The notes under the pieces: model-generated
Told to the model about the DNA's origin: nothing
Databases searched by the model: none
What the model saw: the letters and a program-made list of their open reading frames with translations, nothing else
Made by a program: the position numbers and the translations under genes
Source: VAXT01 sp963827725
GTDB taxonomy: Bacteria; Actinomycetota; Thermoleophilia; Gaiellales; Gaiellaceae
Direction: 5' to 3'
Assembly: GCA_963827725.1 (NCBI GenBank)
Contig: CAWHBM010000001.1
Span: forward strand, 2,042,095 to 2,106,094
DNA length: 64,000 nucleotides
Shown: positions 52,918 through 61,727 of the stretch, piece after piece
How the letters are laid out: each line of letters starts with the position of its first letter
Position numbering within the stretch: the first letter of the stretch is position 1

Positions 52918-52976
52918 TTGCCCTCCCCTCGAGTGACAATCCTCCTCTGGACCCTTTCACATTTTTTCCCGTTCGC
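52918..52976 (-). promoter_or_regulatory. Leader and conserved upstream box of Kelch gene 1
   Basis: Minus-strand region shared by three neighbouring genes: a box AACGGG-AAAAA-ATGTGA at 52953-52976, followed by a leader TGTCACTCGAGGGGAGG just before the ATG. The box abuts the terminator of the next gene. Confidence 0.5.
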
Positions 52977-53006
52977 AAAGAGGGGCGCCGATGGGCGCCC
53001 CTCTTT
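52977..53006 (-). terminator. Terminator of Kelch gene 2
   Basis: Perfect 13-bp stem (52977-52989 with 52994-53006), loop GATG, with T/A-rich ends on both sides, 24 bp after the stop of the gene at 53031. Confidence 0.85.
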
Positions 53007-53030
53007 TTCATTCGCTTGTCGTAGTGGGCT

Positions 53031-54416
53031 TTAGCGCCGGCCGACCACCAGATTCACCCGGAAGCCGCGGGCCCGAATGGCGCCGGGCCTCGGGTTCTGA
53101 GCGATCACGCGGCCGACTCGCCTGGAGCGAGCGCGGCGCACGCGGCCGACTGAGCAGCGGGCCCTGCGGATCACAACGCGTGCCCGAGCGAGCCTCAGAC
53201 CGATCACCCTCGGGACCCGGCAGCGTGCCGGTGGCGGAGGTGGCGGAGGCGGTGGTGGTGGCGGAGGGGGTGGCGGAGGCGGTGGTGGAGGTGGAGGCGG
53301 CGGAGGCGGAGGCGGTGGTGGTGGCGGTGGCGGTGGCGGTGGTGGCGGAGGTGGCGGAGGTGGTGGCGGCGGCGGTGGCGGTCCCGCCAGCACGAGCTTC
53401 TCCACGGTTGCGAGTGAGATCGCCGTGCCATCGCGGCCGCCGGCGGCGATCAGCGTGTCCCCGACCGCTGAAGCGGCCGTGAACGAGCGCACACCGTTGA
53501 GCGCCGGAGCGGCTGTCCAGGTGTTCGCCACTGGATCGAAGGTCTGGACGTCGGTCGTCGCGTCCGGGGCAAGCAGGTTCCCAGCCCGGAACGGCTCGCC
53601 TCCTCCGATCGACCAGAGCAGCCCCTGCGCGACGACGCTGCCCGCAACGTTCTTCGGCATCGACATGGCGGCCCTGCTCGACCACGTGTTGGCCGCGATG
53701 TCGTAGTCATACGTCGTGGCGAGGATCTCATCGGGATTCGTGCGGCCGCCGGACATGATCAAGTGGTTGTTGATGATCCCCGAGGCGGTGCCGCCCTGAA
53801 GCGCCGGGCTCGGCGCCTTATCGGTGAACGTACCCAGGACCGGGTCGAACTCCCAGGTCTGGCCCGAAACGCTGTCGATGAAGGCCGTCTCGTAGCCCCC
53901 GTTCAGGTAGATCTTGCCGTTGGCGGGGTTGTAGCCGCGAGCCATCTGGCTGCGCGGGAGCGGCATGGTCGGGCCTGCCGACCAGGTGTTGGTCGCGATG
54001 TCGTAAACCTGCGTGAGGTCGAAGACCAGCTGCAGGTCGCGGTCCGAGCCCCCGAAAACGTAGATCTTGTTCGTGGGCGGGTAATAGACGGCCGAGCTCA
54101 CGATCGTTCTCTGAGGCATCGGCGCCAGCGTCGTCCACGTGTTGGCGACGGGGTCGTAGCGCTGGGCGGTGTCTACGGTCTGGACTGTCGTGAATGAGTA
54201 ACCGCCGAACACGTAAGCGTAAGTTCCGTCAGAAGCACTTGCTGAACCGAAGATGTCCAGCGGCAGCGGTGCAACGAGCTCCCAGCCACCAGCCGCGGCG
54301 CCTGTCGATTTGCTTTCGCTCTTGGCCGCGCTACTCGCCGCGGTCCCACCGAAAAACACGGCGAAACCAGCGATCGAAATGGCCAACACGGCAGCAAGCC
54401 TGAATCTCTTGGTCAT
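53031..54416 (-). CDS. Secreted Kelch beta-propeller protein with poly-Pro linker and Arg-rich PASTA domain, copy 2
   Basis: 461-aa paralogue of the preceding gene. Signal FRLAAVLAISIAGFAVFFGG, Kelch repeats (YAYVFGGYSFTTVQTVDTAQ, KIYVFGGSDRDLQL, KIYLNGGYETAFID, LIMSGGRTNPDEIL, LIAAGGRDGTAIS), a ~50-residue proline run and a C-terminal PASTA domain nearly identical to copy 1, while the propellers differ considerably. The ATG at 54416 shares the leader of copy 1; the open frame upstream runs into the neighbouring gene's terminator and is not coding. The C-terminal DNA identity suggests gene conversion. Confidence 0.88.
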   Translation of the reverse strand: MTKRFRLAAVLAISIAGFAVFFGGTAASSAAKSESKSTGAAAGGWELVAPLPLDIFGSASASDGTYAYVFGGYSFTTVQTVDTAQRYDPVANTWTTLAPMPQRTIVSSAVYYPPTNKIYVFGGSDRDLQLVFDLTQVYDIATNTWSAGPTMPLPRSQMARGYNPANGKIYLNGGYETAFIDSVSGQTWEFDPVLGTFTDKAPSPALQGGTASGIINNHLIMSGGRTNPDEILATTYDYDIAANTWSSRAAMSMPKNVAGSVVAQGLLWSIGGGEPFRAGNLLAPDATTDVQTFDPVANTWTAAPALNGVRSFTAASAVGDTLIAAGGRDGTAISLATVEKLVLAGPPPPPPPPPPPPPPPPPPPPPPPPPPPPPPPPPPPPPPPPPPPPPPPPPPPARCRVPRVIGLRLARARVVIRRARCSVGRVRRARSRRVGRVIAQNPRPGAIRARGFRVNLVVGRR

Positions 54417-54477
54417 TTGCCCTCCCCTCGAGTGACACTTCTTCCCGGCGAAGCCTGTCACATCTTTTACCGTTCTC
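54417..54477 (-). promoter_or_regulatory. Leader and conserved upstream box of Kelch gene 2
   Basis: Same arrangement as at 52918: box AACGGT-AAAAG-ATGTGACAG at 54454-54477, then TGTCACTCGAGGGGAGG before the ATG. It directly abuts the terminator of the subtilase gene. Confidence 0.5.
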
Positions 54478-54507
54478 AAAGAGGGGCGCCAGATGGCGCC
54501 CCTCTTT
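54478..54507 (-). terminator. Terminator of the subtilase gene
   Basis: Perfect 13-bp stem (54478-54490 with 54495-54507), loop AGAT, same stem as after Kelch gene 2. Confidence 0.85.
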
Positions 54508-54532
54508 TCGTTTCCCTGTTGTTCGTTCGGGT

Positions 54533-56367
54533 TTAGCGCCGGCCGACCACCAGGTTCACCCGGAAGCCGCGGGCCCGAATGGCGCCGGGCCTTGGGCTCT
54601 GGGCGATGACGCGGCCGACTCGCCTGGAGCGAGCGCGGCGTACGCGGCCGACAGAGCAGCGGGCCCTGCGGATCTGAACCCGTGCCTGACCGAGCCTCAG
54701 ACCGATCACCCTCGGCACCCGGCAGCGTGCCGGTGGCGGAGGTGGCGGTGGCGGAGGCGGAGGCGGAGGCGGTGGCGGTGGTGGTGGTGGTGGCGGCGGG
54801 GCGGAGGTGGTGGAGGCGGTGGAGGCGGTGGCGGAGGCGGAGGCGGAGGTGGCGGAGGCGGTGGTGGTGGCGGCGGAGGCGGAGGGCCGCCGTTATGAGC
54901 GGCGAGTGCATTGACCAGGCCCCAACCGAAGTGGTTGTTCGGCACCTGGCTGATGCCGCCGCACTGCGTTCCGTTGGCCGCCGAGACGGCCGGGTTGGCC
55001 GTGCTCGACAGGCGTTGCTTGGTGGCGGCGATGTCCCTGGATAGCCCGGGATTTCCCGACCAGAGCAGGGCGACGACGCCGACGACGTGCGGACCGGCCA
55101 TCGAGGTGCCGCTGAAGTTCTGGTACGCGGTATCGCTGCTGTGGACCGAGGAGCGGGTGCTCGTGCCTGGTGCGACGATGTCGGGCTTGATCCGGCCGGA
55201 GCCGTCGACCGTGACCGGGCCGCGGCTACTGAAGCTGACGACGCTCATCGTGCCGGTGGTGAGCGCGCCGGCCGAGTACGACGCAGCGTAGATCGCCGGT
55301 GGATCCTGAACCGTGCTGCAGTTCGGCCCATTGTTGCCGGCAGAGGCTACGACGAAGATGCCCGCAGCCTGGGTGTTCTCGATCACCTGCTGGAGCGTGT
55401 TCGCTGCGCAGCCTTCGCTCGGGGGGCAACCCCAGCTGTTGTTCATCACGTGCGGCCGGAGTGTCGGGTCAGGGTTCTGGCCGCTCAAGTCGGTTGGCGC
55501 CATGAAGAACTCGAAGCACTCCGTATAGGTCTCCGGAGTCCCGACTCCCACGTCCATGTTCCGACAGCCGATCCACTTGGCACCCGGAGCGACACCGATC
55601 TGGTTCGTCCCTCCGTCGAACCCGGAGGTGGTGCCGGTGGTGTGCGTGCCGTGGCTGTGGTCGTCGCAAGGCGCCATGGTGTCCGGCCCGCACGCGCCGC
55701 CACCGCTGTGGATCGAGTCGTGCCAGTTGTAGTTGTGATTGGCGACCGACCCGTCCCAGCCGCGGTAGTGCGGCTTGAGCGCGTTATGGGTCCACCGTAC
55801 GCCGGTGTCCTGGTTGCCGATGACGATGCCTTGTCCGGTGAAACCAAGAGCCCACACGGCGGGCGCCTGTACCTGATTCACGCCGGGCTCGATCGCGCCG
55901 GGCGCACCGGGCGCCTTCGTCGCGGCCGGGGCATCGACGGTCTCGAGCCAGTTGGACTTCCCGTTCGACTGGATCGTGCCCACGTCCGAGCGCGAGGCGA
56001 GGTCCTCGACGAGCGAGCGATCGCCCTTGGCGAAGATCACATTCGCGACCCAGCGCGACGTATAGGAGACACCGCGCGAGGCAAGCAGAGCCTTGATCGG
56101 CGCCTGTGTGCGGGCGGCATGGTTCTTGAGAGTCTTGTAGACGTAACGGCCGCGGGCATCTTCGTTCCTCATGCCGTATGCAGCGCTCAGGTCGGCCTGG
56201 TCCGCGAGATTGATGACGAACGAAGTCTCGTTCCCGTCCGCCGTGCCTTGCAGGACCCTGCCTTCGATCTTCGATTCGTTGCTGCTGACCGCGGTTCCGC
56301 CGAAAAGCACGGCGAAAGCGGCCACTGAGACCGCAAGCGCGGCCGAAAGCTTGATTCCCCTACTCAC
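54533..56367 (-). CDS. Secreted subtilisin-like (S8) protease with poly-Pro linker and Arg-rich PASTA domain, frameshift in linker
   Basis: About 611-aa secreted serine protease. Signal LSAALAVSVAAFAVLFGGTA, an inhibitor-like propeptide (SFVINLADQADLSAAYGMRN, GRYVYKTLKNHA), and an S8 domain with Asp in GNQDTGVRWTH, His in DDHSHGTHTTGT, Asn in SAGNNGPNC and Ser in FSGTSMAGPHVVG. A proline run follows, in which the frame is lost near 54800 (a GGGG run on the plus strand); beyond it the PASTA domain (VPRVIGLRLGQARVQIRRAR to RGFRVNLVVGRR) continues in another frame to 54533. GTG at 56367 is preceded by GGGGAGGA. It shares leader, linker, tail and terminator with the two Kelch genes. Confidence 0.88.
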
Positions 56368-56440
56368 TGGTCGTCCTCCCCTCGATGACAATCCTCAGAA
56401 CTGTCGCATATTTCCCGCGATTTACGAACGCGCGCTACGC
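56368..56440 (-). promoter_or_regulatory. Leader and diverged upstream box of the subtilase gene
   Basis: Related to the leaders at 52918 and 54417: CGGGAAATATGCGACAG at 56401-56420 (minus strand), then TGTCATCGAGGGGAGGAC before the GTG. This is the most diverged of the three. Confidence 0.4.
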
Positions 56441-56489
56441 CGAGGATGGGAACGGGGACGAGCGGGGGCCGCCTACAATGGCTCGGAGC

Positions 56490-56562
56490 GCCCTCTTAGC
56501 TCAGTTGGTAGAGCACCTCCATGGTAAGGAGGGGGTCTCCGGTTCGAGTCCGGAAGAGGGCT
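56490..56562 (+). tRNA. tRNA-Thr (GGT)
   Basis: Acceptor 56490-56496 pairs with 56555-56561; D-arm with TAGCTCAGTTGGTAGAGCA; anticodon stem 56516-56520 with 56528-56532; anticodon GGT at 56523-56525; T stem 56538-56542 with 56550-56554, loop TTCGAGT. CCA is not encoded. Its 3' end lies 18 bp from the convergent AraC-type gene. Confidence 0.97.
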
Positions 56563-56580
56563 TCGCAAAACTCCTGCAGC

Positions 56581-57642
56581 TCAACTCCTTGCGACGTGAG
56601 TGGCAAACCCGGGGAGCTGGAGCTTGCGCCGGTATACGCCCGGAGGGACCCCCGTGATGCGTTTGAACAGGCGGCGGAAAGACGCGGGGTCTTCGTACCC
56701 GACGGCGTAGCTGATGGCGTCGACCGGCGCCGATGTCCGCTCGAGCCGGCGTTTGGCCTCTTCCACACGAACGCGCTGAACGTAGGCGATCGGCGAATGG
56801 CCGGTCGCCGTGGTGAAGCGGCGCTTGAACGTTCGCTCCGGGAGGCCGGAGCGTTCGACCAGCTCGGTCACGGGTGCCGCGACCGCGTAGCCCGTTCGTA
56901 GCCACTCCTGCGCCTCGGCGACGATCGCGTCGCCGTGATCGGTCCGCGGGTTGAACGGAACGTACGGCCCTTGGCCGTCGGTGTGCCACTGCAGGAGCAG
57001 GAACTTCGCGAGTGCCTGCGCCGCAGTCGGGCCGACGTGGCGCGCCACGAGATAGAGCACGAGGTCGTGCCAGGAGGCGGACGCGCCGGACATCACGAGC
57101 TCCTGACGGTCGCCGGTCGCGACCAGGACCTCGTCGAGATTCAGGCCGACGTCGGGGTAGTTGTCCGTGAACGTGCGGGCATAGGCGGGATGGATCGTGA
57201 CGCTCCAGCCCGAAAGGAGCCCCGTCTCGGCGATCAGCAGTGCACCGGAGCAAGCGGAGCAGACCATCGCGCCCTCCGAGTGCACGCGCTGCAACCAGTC
57301 AACGAGGTCGGGGTATCGGCCGGTGACCCAGCTCCCATCCCGGACGGCGAGCGAAGGGACGATGGCAATGTCCGTTCGGCCAGGGTCGCCGATCGACCGG
57401 TGTACGGGCAGGGAGAGCCCGCTCGCCGTCGGCTGGGGCTCGCGGGTCGCGCCGACGAGCTCGACCGAGAACGGCGGCGCGGAGGGCACGGCGTCGTCGA
57501 AGGTGCTCAGCAGCGAGAAGCACGACAGTGCATCGAATATGCCCGTGACGGTGCCGAGCCCAGCTTCGGGGAGCACCAGCAGCGAGACCCGGAGTAGCCC
57601 GCGATCCGTAGATCGAGTGTTCGGTGGCACGTTCGAACCCAT
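56581..57642 (-). CDS. GlxA-family AraC-type transcriptional regulator
   Basis: 353-aa regulator with an N-terminal DJ-1/PfpI-like domain (VSLLVLPEAGLGTVTGIFDA; VCSACSGALLIAETGLLSG with the nucleophile-position Cys) and a C-terminal AraC HTH pair (VTELVERSGLPERTFKRRFT; ISYAVGYEDPASFRRLFKRI). ATG at 57642 is chosen; an upstream ATG at 57699 is possible. It is divergent from the methyltransferase gene, with about 80 bp between, so it probably controls that gene. Confidence 0.92.
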   Translation of the reverse strand: MGSNVPPNTRSTDRGLLRVSLLVLPEAGLGTVTGIFDALSCFSLLSTFDDAVPSAPPFSVELVGATREPQPTASGLSLPVHRSIGDPGRTDIAIVPSLAVRDGSWVTGRYPDLVDWLQRVHSEGAMVCSACSGALLIAETGLLSGWSVTIHPAYARTFTDNYPDVGLNLDEVLVATGDRQELVMSGASASWHDLVLYLVARHVGPTAAQALAKFLLLQWHTDGQGPYVPFNPRTDHGDAIVAEAQEWLRTGYAVAAPVTELVERSGLPERTFKRRFTTATGHSPIAYVQRVRVEEAKRRLERTSAPVDAISYAVGYEDPASFRRLFKRITGVPPGVYRRKLQLPGFATHVARS

Positions 57643-57725
57643 TCTGACCGCGATCACACTTCCGCCCGCCAACTGCGATCGCGATCGTGTTCTGGACAAC
57701 CCGAATCGAGAACACGGAGGTCGAA

Positions 57726-58784
57726 ATGTCAGTCCAAGAGAGATCGACGGAAGCGTTCGTCGAGCACGCTCTGACCGATCTGGCCGCCAACTACGGCGGC
57801 GTGATGGTCAGTACCGGGCGCAAGCTCGGCCTGTACCGGGCACTGGCGGGCCAGGGGCCACTGAGCTCGTTCGAGCTTGCGGCGCGGACGGGGTGCGAAG
57901 AGCGCTACGTGCGCGAGTGGCTGAACTCGCAGGTCGCCGGCGGCTATCTGGTCTACCACGAGGAGTCCGAGACCTACGAGCTGCCGGCCGAGCACGAGCC
58001 GGTGCTCGTGGACGAGGACAGCCCTGTCTTCCTGGCGTCTGCCTTCGAGATCCCGGCGTCGATGTGGTTCGACCAGGAGCGCACCCTCGACGCCTTCCGC
58101 ACCGGCGCCGGCATCCCCTGGGGCGAGCACGACGGACGGCTCTATTGCGGCATCGCCGGCATCTACGCCAACGCGTATCGGGCCTCGCTCGTGACCGAAT
58201 GGCTCCCGGAACTCGACGGCGTCGTCGAGAAGCTGGAGCGCGGCGCCCGCGTGGCGGACGTAGGTTGCGGCCATGGACACTCGACCGTCCTGATGGCGTC
58301 CGCGTTCGAGCGTTCCAGGTTCGACGGTTTCGACACGCACGAGGGCTCACTCGACGAGGCCCGCCTCAACGCCGAGGCGGCCGGCGTCGTCGAGCGCGTC
58401 GGGTTCCAGCGGTCTGATGCGGGCTCATACGAGGGGACCGGATACGACCTGGTCTGCTTCTTCGACACGCTTCACGACCTCGGCGATCCCGTCGGTGCCG
58501 CTCGGCATGCGCGTCAGGCACTCGCGGACGACGGAACGCTCATGGTCGTCGAGCCGTACGCCGGAGACACGGTCGCCGACAACCTCGGTGTCATCGGGCG
58601 CCTGTACTACACGGGCTCGACCGCGCTCTGCGTCCCCCACTCGCGCTCCGAGCAGGTCGGGCTCGCGCTCGGCGCACAGGCCGGTCCCGCCCGCCTGGCC
58701 GCGGTGCTCCGCGAGGCCGGCTTCCGCTCCATCCGCACGGCCCACGAGACGCCCTTCAACATCGTCCTCGAAGCACGCCTCTGA
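57726..58784 (+). CDS. Methyltransferase with N-terminal winged helix (Rv2258c-like)
   Basis: 352-aa protein. Residues ~1-90 form a winged-helix dimerisation domain (ALAGQGPLSSFELAARTGCE; YVREWLNSQVAGGYLVYHEE), followed by a SAM-binding domain with VADVGCGHGHSTVLMASAF, FDGFDTHEGSLDEAR and YDLVCFFDTLHDLGDP. This resembles the mycobacterial Rv2258c-type methyltransferases. ATG at 57726 follows GGAGG; it is divergent from the GlxA-type regulator. The substrate is unknown. Confidence 0.9.
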   Translation: MSVQERSTEAFVEHALTDLAANYGGVMVSTGRKLGLYRALAGQGPLSSFELAARTGCEERYVREWLNSQVAGGYLVYHEESETYELPAEHEPVLVDEDSPVFLASAFEIPASMWFDQERTLDAFRTGAGIPWGEHDGRLYCGIAGIYANAYRASLVTEWLPELDGVVEKLERGARVADVGCGHGHSTVLMASAFERSRFDGFDTHEGSLDEARLNAEAAGVVERVGFQRSDAGSYEGTGYDLVCFFDTLHDLGDPVGAARHARQALADDGTLMVVEPYAGDTVADNLGVIGRLYYTGSTALCVPHSRSEQVGLALGAQAGPARLAAVLREAGFRSIRTAHETPFNIVLEARL

Positions 58785-58806
58785 CGACGTGCGCCCCCTT
58801 GGGACA

Positions 58807-58833
58807 GTTGCGGCCGCCGTCGGCGGCCGCAAC
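58807..58833. terminator. Bidirectional terminator between methyltransferase and csbD
   Basis: Perfect 12-bp stem (58807-58818 with 58822-58833), loop GTC, between two convergent genes (stops at 58784 and 58848). Confidence 0.85.
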
Positions 58834-58847
58834 CGTTTCCGAAGGCT

Positions 58848-59003
58848 CTAGCTGACCTTGTCCTTCAAGTCCTCGGCCTTGTCCTTGGCCTCGCCCCACT
58901 TCTCCTGGGTCTGGCCCTGCTTCTCGCGCATCTCGTCGTCGGTGAGCTTGCCCTCGGTTTCCTTGAGCTTGCCCTCAGCCTTGTCTTGCAGTCCGTCGGA
59001 CAT
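58848..59003 (-). CDS. CsbD family stress protein, 51 aa
   Basis: Short hydrophilic protein below the usual size cutoff: MSDGLQDKAEGKLKETEGKL, then TDDEMREKQGQTQEKWGEAK and KDKVS. The pattern of KAEGKLKE and repeated charged residues is that of CsbD-like general stress proteins. ATG at 59003 follows GAGGAGGGG (plus-strand complement). Its exact role is not established in any organism. Confidence 0.9.
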   Translation of the reverse strand: MSDGLQDKAEGKLKETEGKLTDDEMREKQGQTQEKWGEAKDKAEDLKDKVS

Positions 59004-59102
59004 TTGACCCCTCCTCGGTTGTGTTCCGTGGGTGTACCCGCTCCAGGCATCGGCTTAACGCGGCTTAGACCGCCACCGGAAATGCTCTCGGCTAGGCGGT
59101 TG

Positions 59103-60725
59103 CTACTTCCTCTCTCCCCCACCCGGCTGTCTCGACGGGATGCTCTGGGCCAGGAACAGCGCGAGGAGCGAAAGCCCGGCGAGGATCGCGAGCGCGGAGC
59201 GGAGCCCCGCGAGGCGCGCGTCTTCGTAGGCGTCGAGCGCGGCGTCGACGGTCCCCGGAGCGACATTCGCCTCGTCGAGCGCGGCCTCGAGGTCGGCGTC
59301 GGAGACGAACGGCACGCTGCCCGCGAGCTCGACCTGGGCCTGCTCCTTCGCGGTTGCAGGGATCGCCGGGCTCTGCTGGATGTTCGTCAGGAACGCAGAC
59401 GTCAGAGTCGCGATCAGGAGCGAACCGGCCAGCGCCGTGCCCAGGGAGGCGCCGAGGTTCGTCATCGTGTTCTGAACACCGCCGACCTCGGGGCTCTCGT
59501 CGTCCGGGACTGCCGAGACCGTCACCGCCCCGAGCTGCGAGGCGAGCGCGCCGATCCCCAGCCCGACGAGCAGCATCGGCACGAAGACGATCTCCGCGCC
59601 GGCGTCCGCGTCGAGCCCGCCGAGCAGCACTACTGTCCCTGCGAGGAGCGAGAGTAGGCCGACTCGGACCACGAGGCGTGGCGAGATATTCGGAAGCAGC
59701 TTCGGGATGAGAATCGCCGCTGCCAGCAGCGTCACGGACAGCGGCAGTATCCGAACTCCCGTCTCGATCGCGGAGAGGCCGAGCGCGACCGAGAGGAAGA
59801 GCGGCACGACGAAGAAGAACCCCGCCTGGACGAGGAACTGGAAGAAGAACATCGTCAGGCCGCCGGTCAGCTGCCGGTTGCGCAGCATCGCCGGCCGAAC
59901 GAGGGGCTCCTGGCCGTGCGACTCCCGGCGGGACTGCCAGCGGAAGAAGACCCAGATCACGAAGAGCCCGCCGAGGATGAGCCAGATCGACGGGGAAAGC
60001 CCCGCCCACGACGGGCCGCCGGTCTTGGGCTGGATCCAGCCCCACTCGCTGGTGCGGAGCACTCCGAAGACGAGCAGCCCCAGGCCAAGCGCCGAGAGCA
60101 CTGCGCCGACCACGTCCAGCTTCGGGCGCTGCTCGACCGGGGCGTCCGCGATCCGACGCGTCAGGAGGAGGATCACGAGCACGAGCACGACCTCGCCGGC
60201 GAACACCCATCGCCACGAGAAGTAGGTCGTGCAGAAACCGCCGATGAGAGGGCCCACCGCCACGGCGACGGCGCCCGCGGCCGCAACCAGCCCGTAGGCA
60301 GCGGGCCTGCGCTCGGCCGGGAAGTTCGAGGCGACCAGGGCGACGATGGCCGGCAAGATCAACGCCGCGCCGATTCCCTCGAGCAGAGACCAGCCGAGCA
60401 GCAGTACGGGCAGGTTCGGCGCCAGCGCCGTCGTCAGCGAGCCGCAGCCGTAGATGACGCAGCCGATCGCGAACGCGCGCTTCCGCCCGATGATCGCGCC
60501 GATCTTCGCGCCGGTGATCATCAGCGCCGCCATCACCAGCGTGTAGGCCGTGATCGCGCCCTGGATGCCGGTCACCGTCGTGCCCACGTCCTTCGCCACC
60601 GTCGCGATCGAGACGTTCATCACCGAGCTGTCCAGCGTCATCAGGAACTGGCCCGACGCGAGCGTCATCAGCACGACCGTGGCCGCTGCGGCGGCGGCCG
60701 GCTTGGCGATCTCCGCGTTGCTCAC
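59103..60725 (-). CDS. MFS drug exporter, DHA2 (EmrB/QacA) type, second copy
   Basis: 540-aa 14-helix exporter. Motif D1 LDSSVMNVSIATVAKDVG, motif A GAKIGAIIGRKRAFAIG, motif C AAAGAVAVAVGPLIGGF. An extracellular loop between helices 13 and 14 (QQSPAIPATAKEQAQVELAG) is long. It is not closely similar to the exporter at 5.3 kb. The substrate is unknown; it is monocistronic or with the lipoprotein gene upstream. Confidence 0.92.
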   Translation of the reverse strand: MSNAEIAKPAAAAAATVVLMTLASGQFLMTLDSSVMNVSIATVAKDVGTTVTGIQGAITAYTLVMAALMITGAKIGAIIGRKRAFAIGCVIYGCGSLTTALAPNLPVLLLGWSLLEGIGAALILPAIVALVASNFPAERRPAAYGLVAAAGAVAVAVGPLIGGFCTTYFSWRWVFAGEVVLVLVILLLTRRIADAPVEQRPKLDVVGAVLSALGLGLLVFGVLRTSEWGWIQPKTGGPSWAGLSPSIWLILGGLFVIWVFFRWQSRRESHGQEPLVRPAMLRNRQLTGGLTMFFFQFLVQAGFFFVVPLFLSVALGLSAIETGVRILPLSVTLLAAAILIPKLLPNISPRLVVRVGLLSLLAGTVVLLGGLDADAGAEIVFVPMLLVGLGIGALASQLGAVTVSAVPDDESPEVGGVQNTMTNLGASLGTALAGSLLIATLTSAFLTNIQQSPAIPATAKEQAQVELAGSVPFVSDADLEAALDEANVAPGTVDAALDAYEDARLAGLRSALAILAGLSLLALFLAQSIPSRQPGGGERK

Positions 60726-60738
60726 GCGGACGATTCTC

Positions 60739-61695
60739 CTATACCGGTGCGGATGGCGGGTCGGGGCTCGGTGGCCGCAGCACGCCCTGGAGCGCCTCCA
60801 CGCGCTGGCGAATCAGAGCTGTCGAGTACGAGAGCTGTTCCGAGCTCGGGGGCGGTGAGCCGAGTCGGAGGGCTCGATCGGTCTCGAGCGTCCCCACGAG
60901 CTCGTCGAGGGAGCTTCGCAGCCGGCCCGCTGCCTCTCTCGAAAGGTCGTCGGGAGCGCGCGTCTCCAGCGTCCGCGCTTCGGCGGCGAGCGCCTGGATC
61001 TGACCGGTCACGACAGAGCCATCGGCGAGGACGGCGTCGAGCGCGACGAGACTGCGCCGGGAGAGATCCGCCGATTGGGTGAACCACGAGGCAGCTTGGG
61101 CGCGTCGGCGCCTCCAGAGGAAGAAGCCCGCCAGCGATGCCGCTGCCAGAGCGAGAGCGAGAGCGAGAGCGATCCAACCCCAGGGCGTGCTCGTGGACGA
61201 CGGCTCATCGCCCTCGACGGTTGTCGGAGGTGGCGGAGGCGGCGGTGAGGGCGGTGGCGGAGGCGGAGGAGGCGGAGGTGGCGGAGGTGGCGGCGGAGGC
61301 GGAGGTGGCGGAGGCGGAGGCGGCGGTGGCGGAGGTGGCGGCGGAGGCGGAGGTGGCGGAGGCGGAGGCGGCGGTGGCGGAGGTGGCGGCGGAGGCGGAG
61401 GTGGCGGTGGCGGTGGAGGCGGTGGGGCTAGAGGCGGTGGCGGCGGGGCCGGGAGCGCCGAAGTCGTCGCCGGCGGGGGAGGAACGAGCGGCCGGGTCTC
61501 ACTCGGCCTGGTCTGAGTGACGGCCGGTCGCGTGGCAGTCACGGGCGGTCTCGTCACTGACACGCCCGACGGCGCTGTCACGCCGCTTCCGTCGCCACCT
61601 CCGCAGGCTCCGAGCAGGAAGCCGGCGACGGCCACGAGGGCGAGGCCAGGGGCGGTGAGACCAAGCCTGCGCAGCGCTCGAGTACGATCCGCCAT
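60739..61695 (-). CDS. Lipoprotein with ~70-residue proline tract and a transmembrane helix
   Basis: 318-aa protein with an unusual order: lipoprotein signal LTAPGLALVAVAGFLLGACG, a Thr/Pro linker, about 70 nearly uninterrupted prolines, then a helix (WIALALALALAAASLAGFFL) followed by WRRRR and a cytoplasmic helical domain (LSRRSLVALDAVLADGSVVT, LSREAAGRLRSSLDELVGTL). The protein would thus be held at both ends, with the proline rod spanning the wall space. The plus strand opposite is a glycine-codon artefact. The function is unknown. Confidence 0.75.
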   Translation of the reverse strand: MADRTRALRRLGLTAPGLALVAVAGFLLGACGGGDGSGVTAPSGVSVTRPPVTATRPAVTQTRPSETRPLVPPPPATTSALPAPPPPPLAPPPPPPPPPPPPPPPPPPPPPPPPPPPPPPPPPPPPPPPPPPPPPPPPPPPPPPPPPPPSPPPPPPPTTVEGDEPSSTSTPWGWIALALALALAAASLAGFFLWRRRRAQAASWFTQSADLSRRSLVALDAVLADGSVVTGQIQALAAEARTLETRAPDDLSREAAGRLRSSLDELVGTLETDRALRLGSPPPSSEQLSYSTALIRQRVEALQGVLRPPSPDPPSAPV

Positions 61696-61727
61696 GTCCT
61701 TAGTCTTGCAAGCCCGCCGCCGTCACA

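Noticed and set aside
53031..54911. Reading Kelch gene 2 as a 626-aa protein starting at 54911
   Set aside because: The extension crosses the subtilase tail and its terminator in an antisense-like frame; ATG 54416 has the signal peptide and the shared leader.
61079..61520. Plus-strand poly-Gly open frames
   Set aside because: Complement of the ~70-proline tract of the lipoprotein gene; no start region or family.
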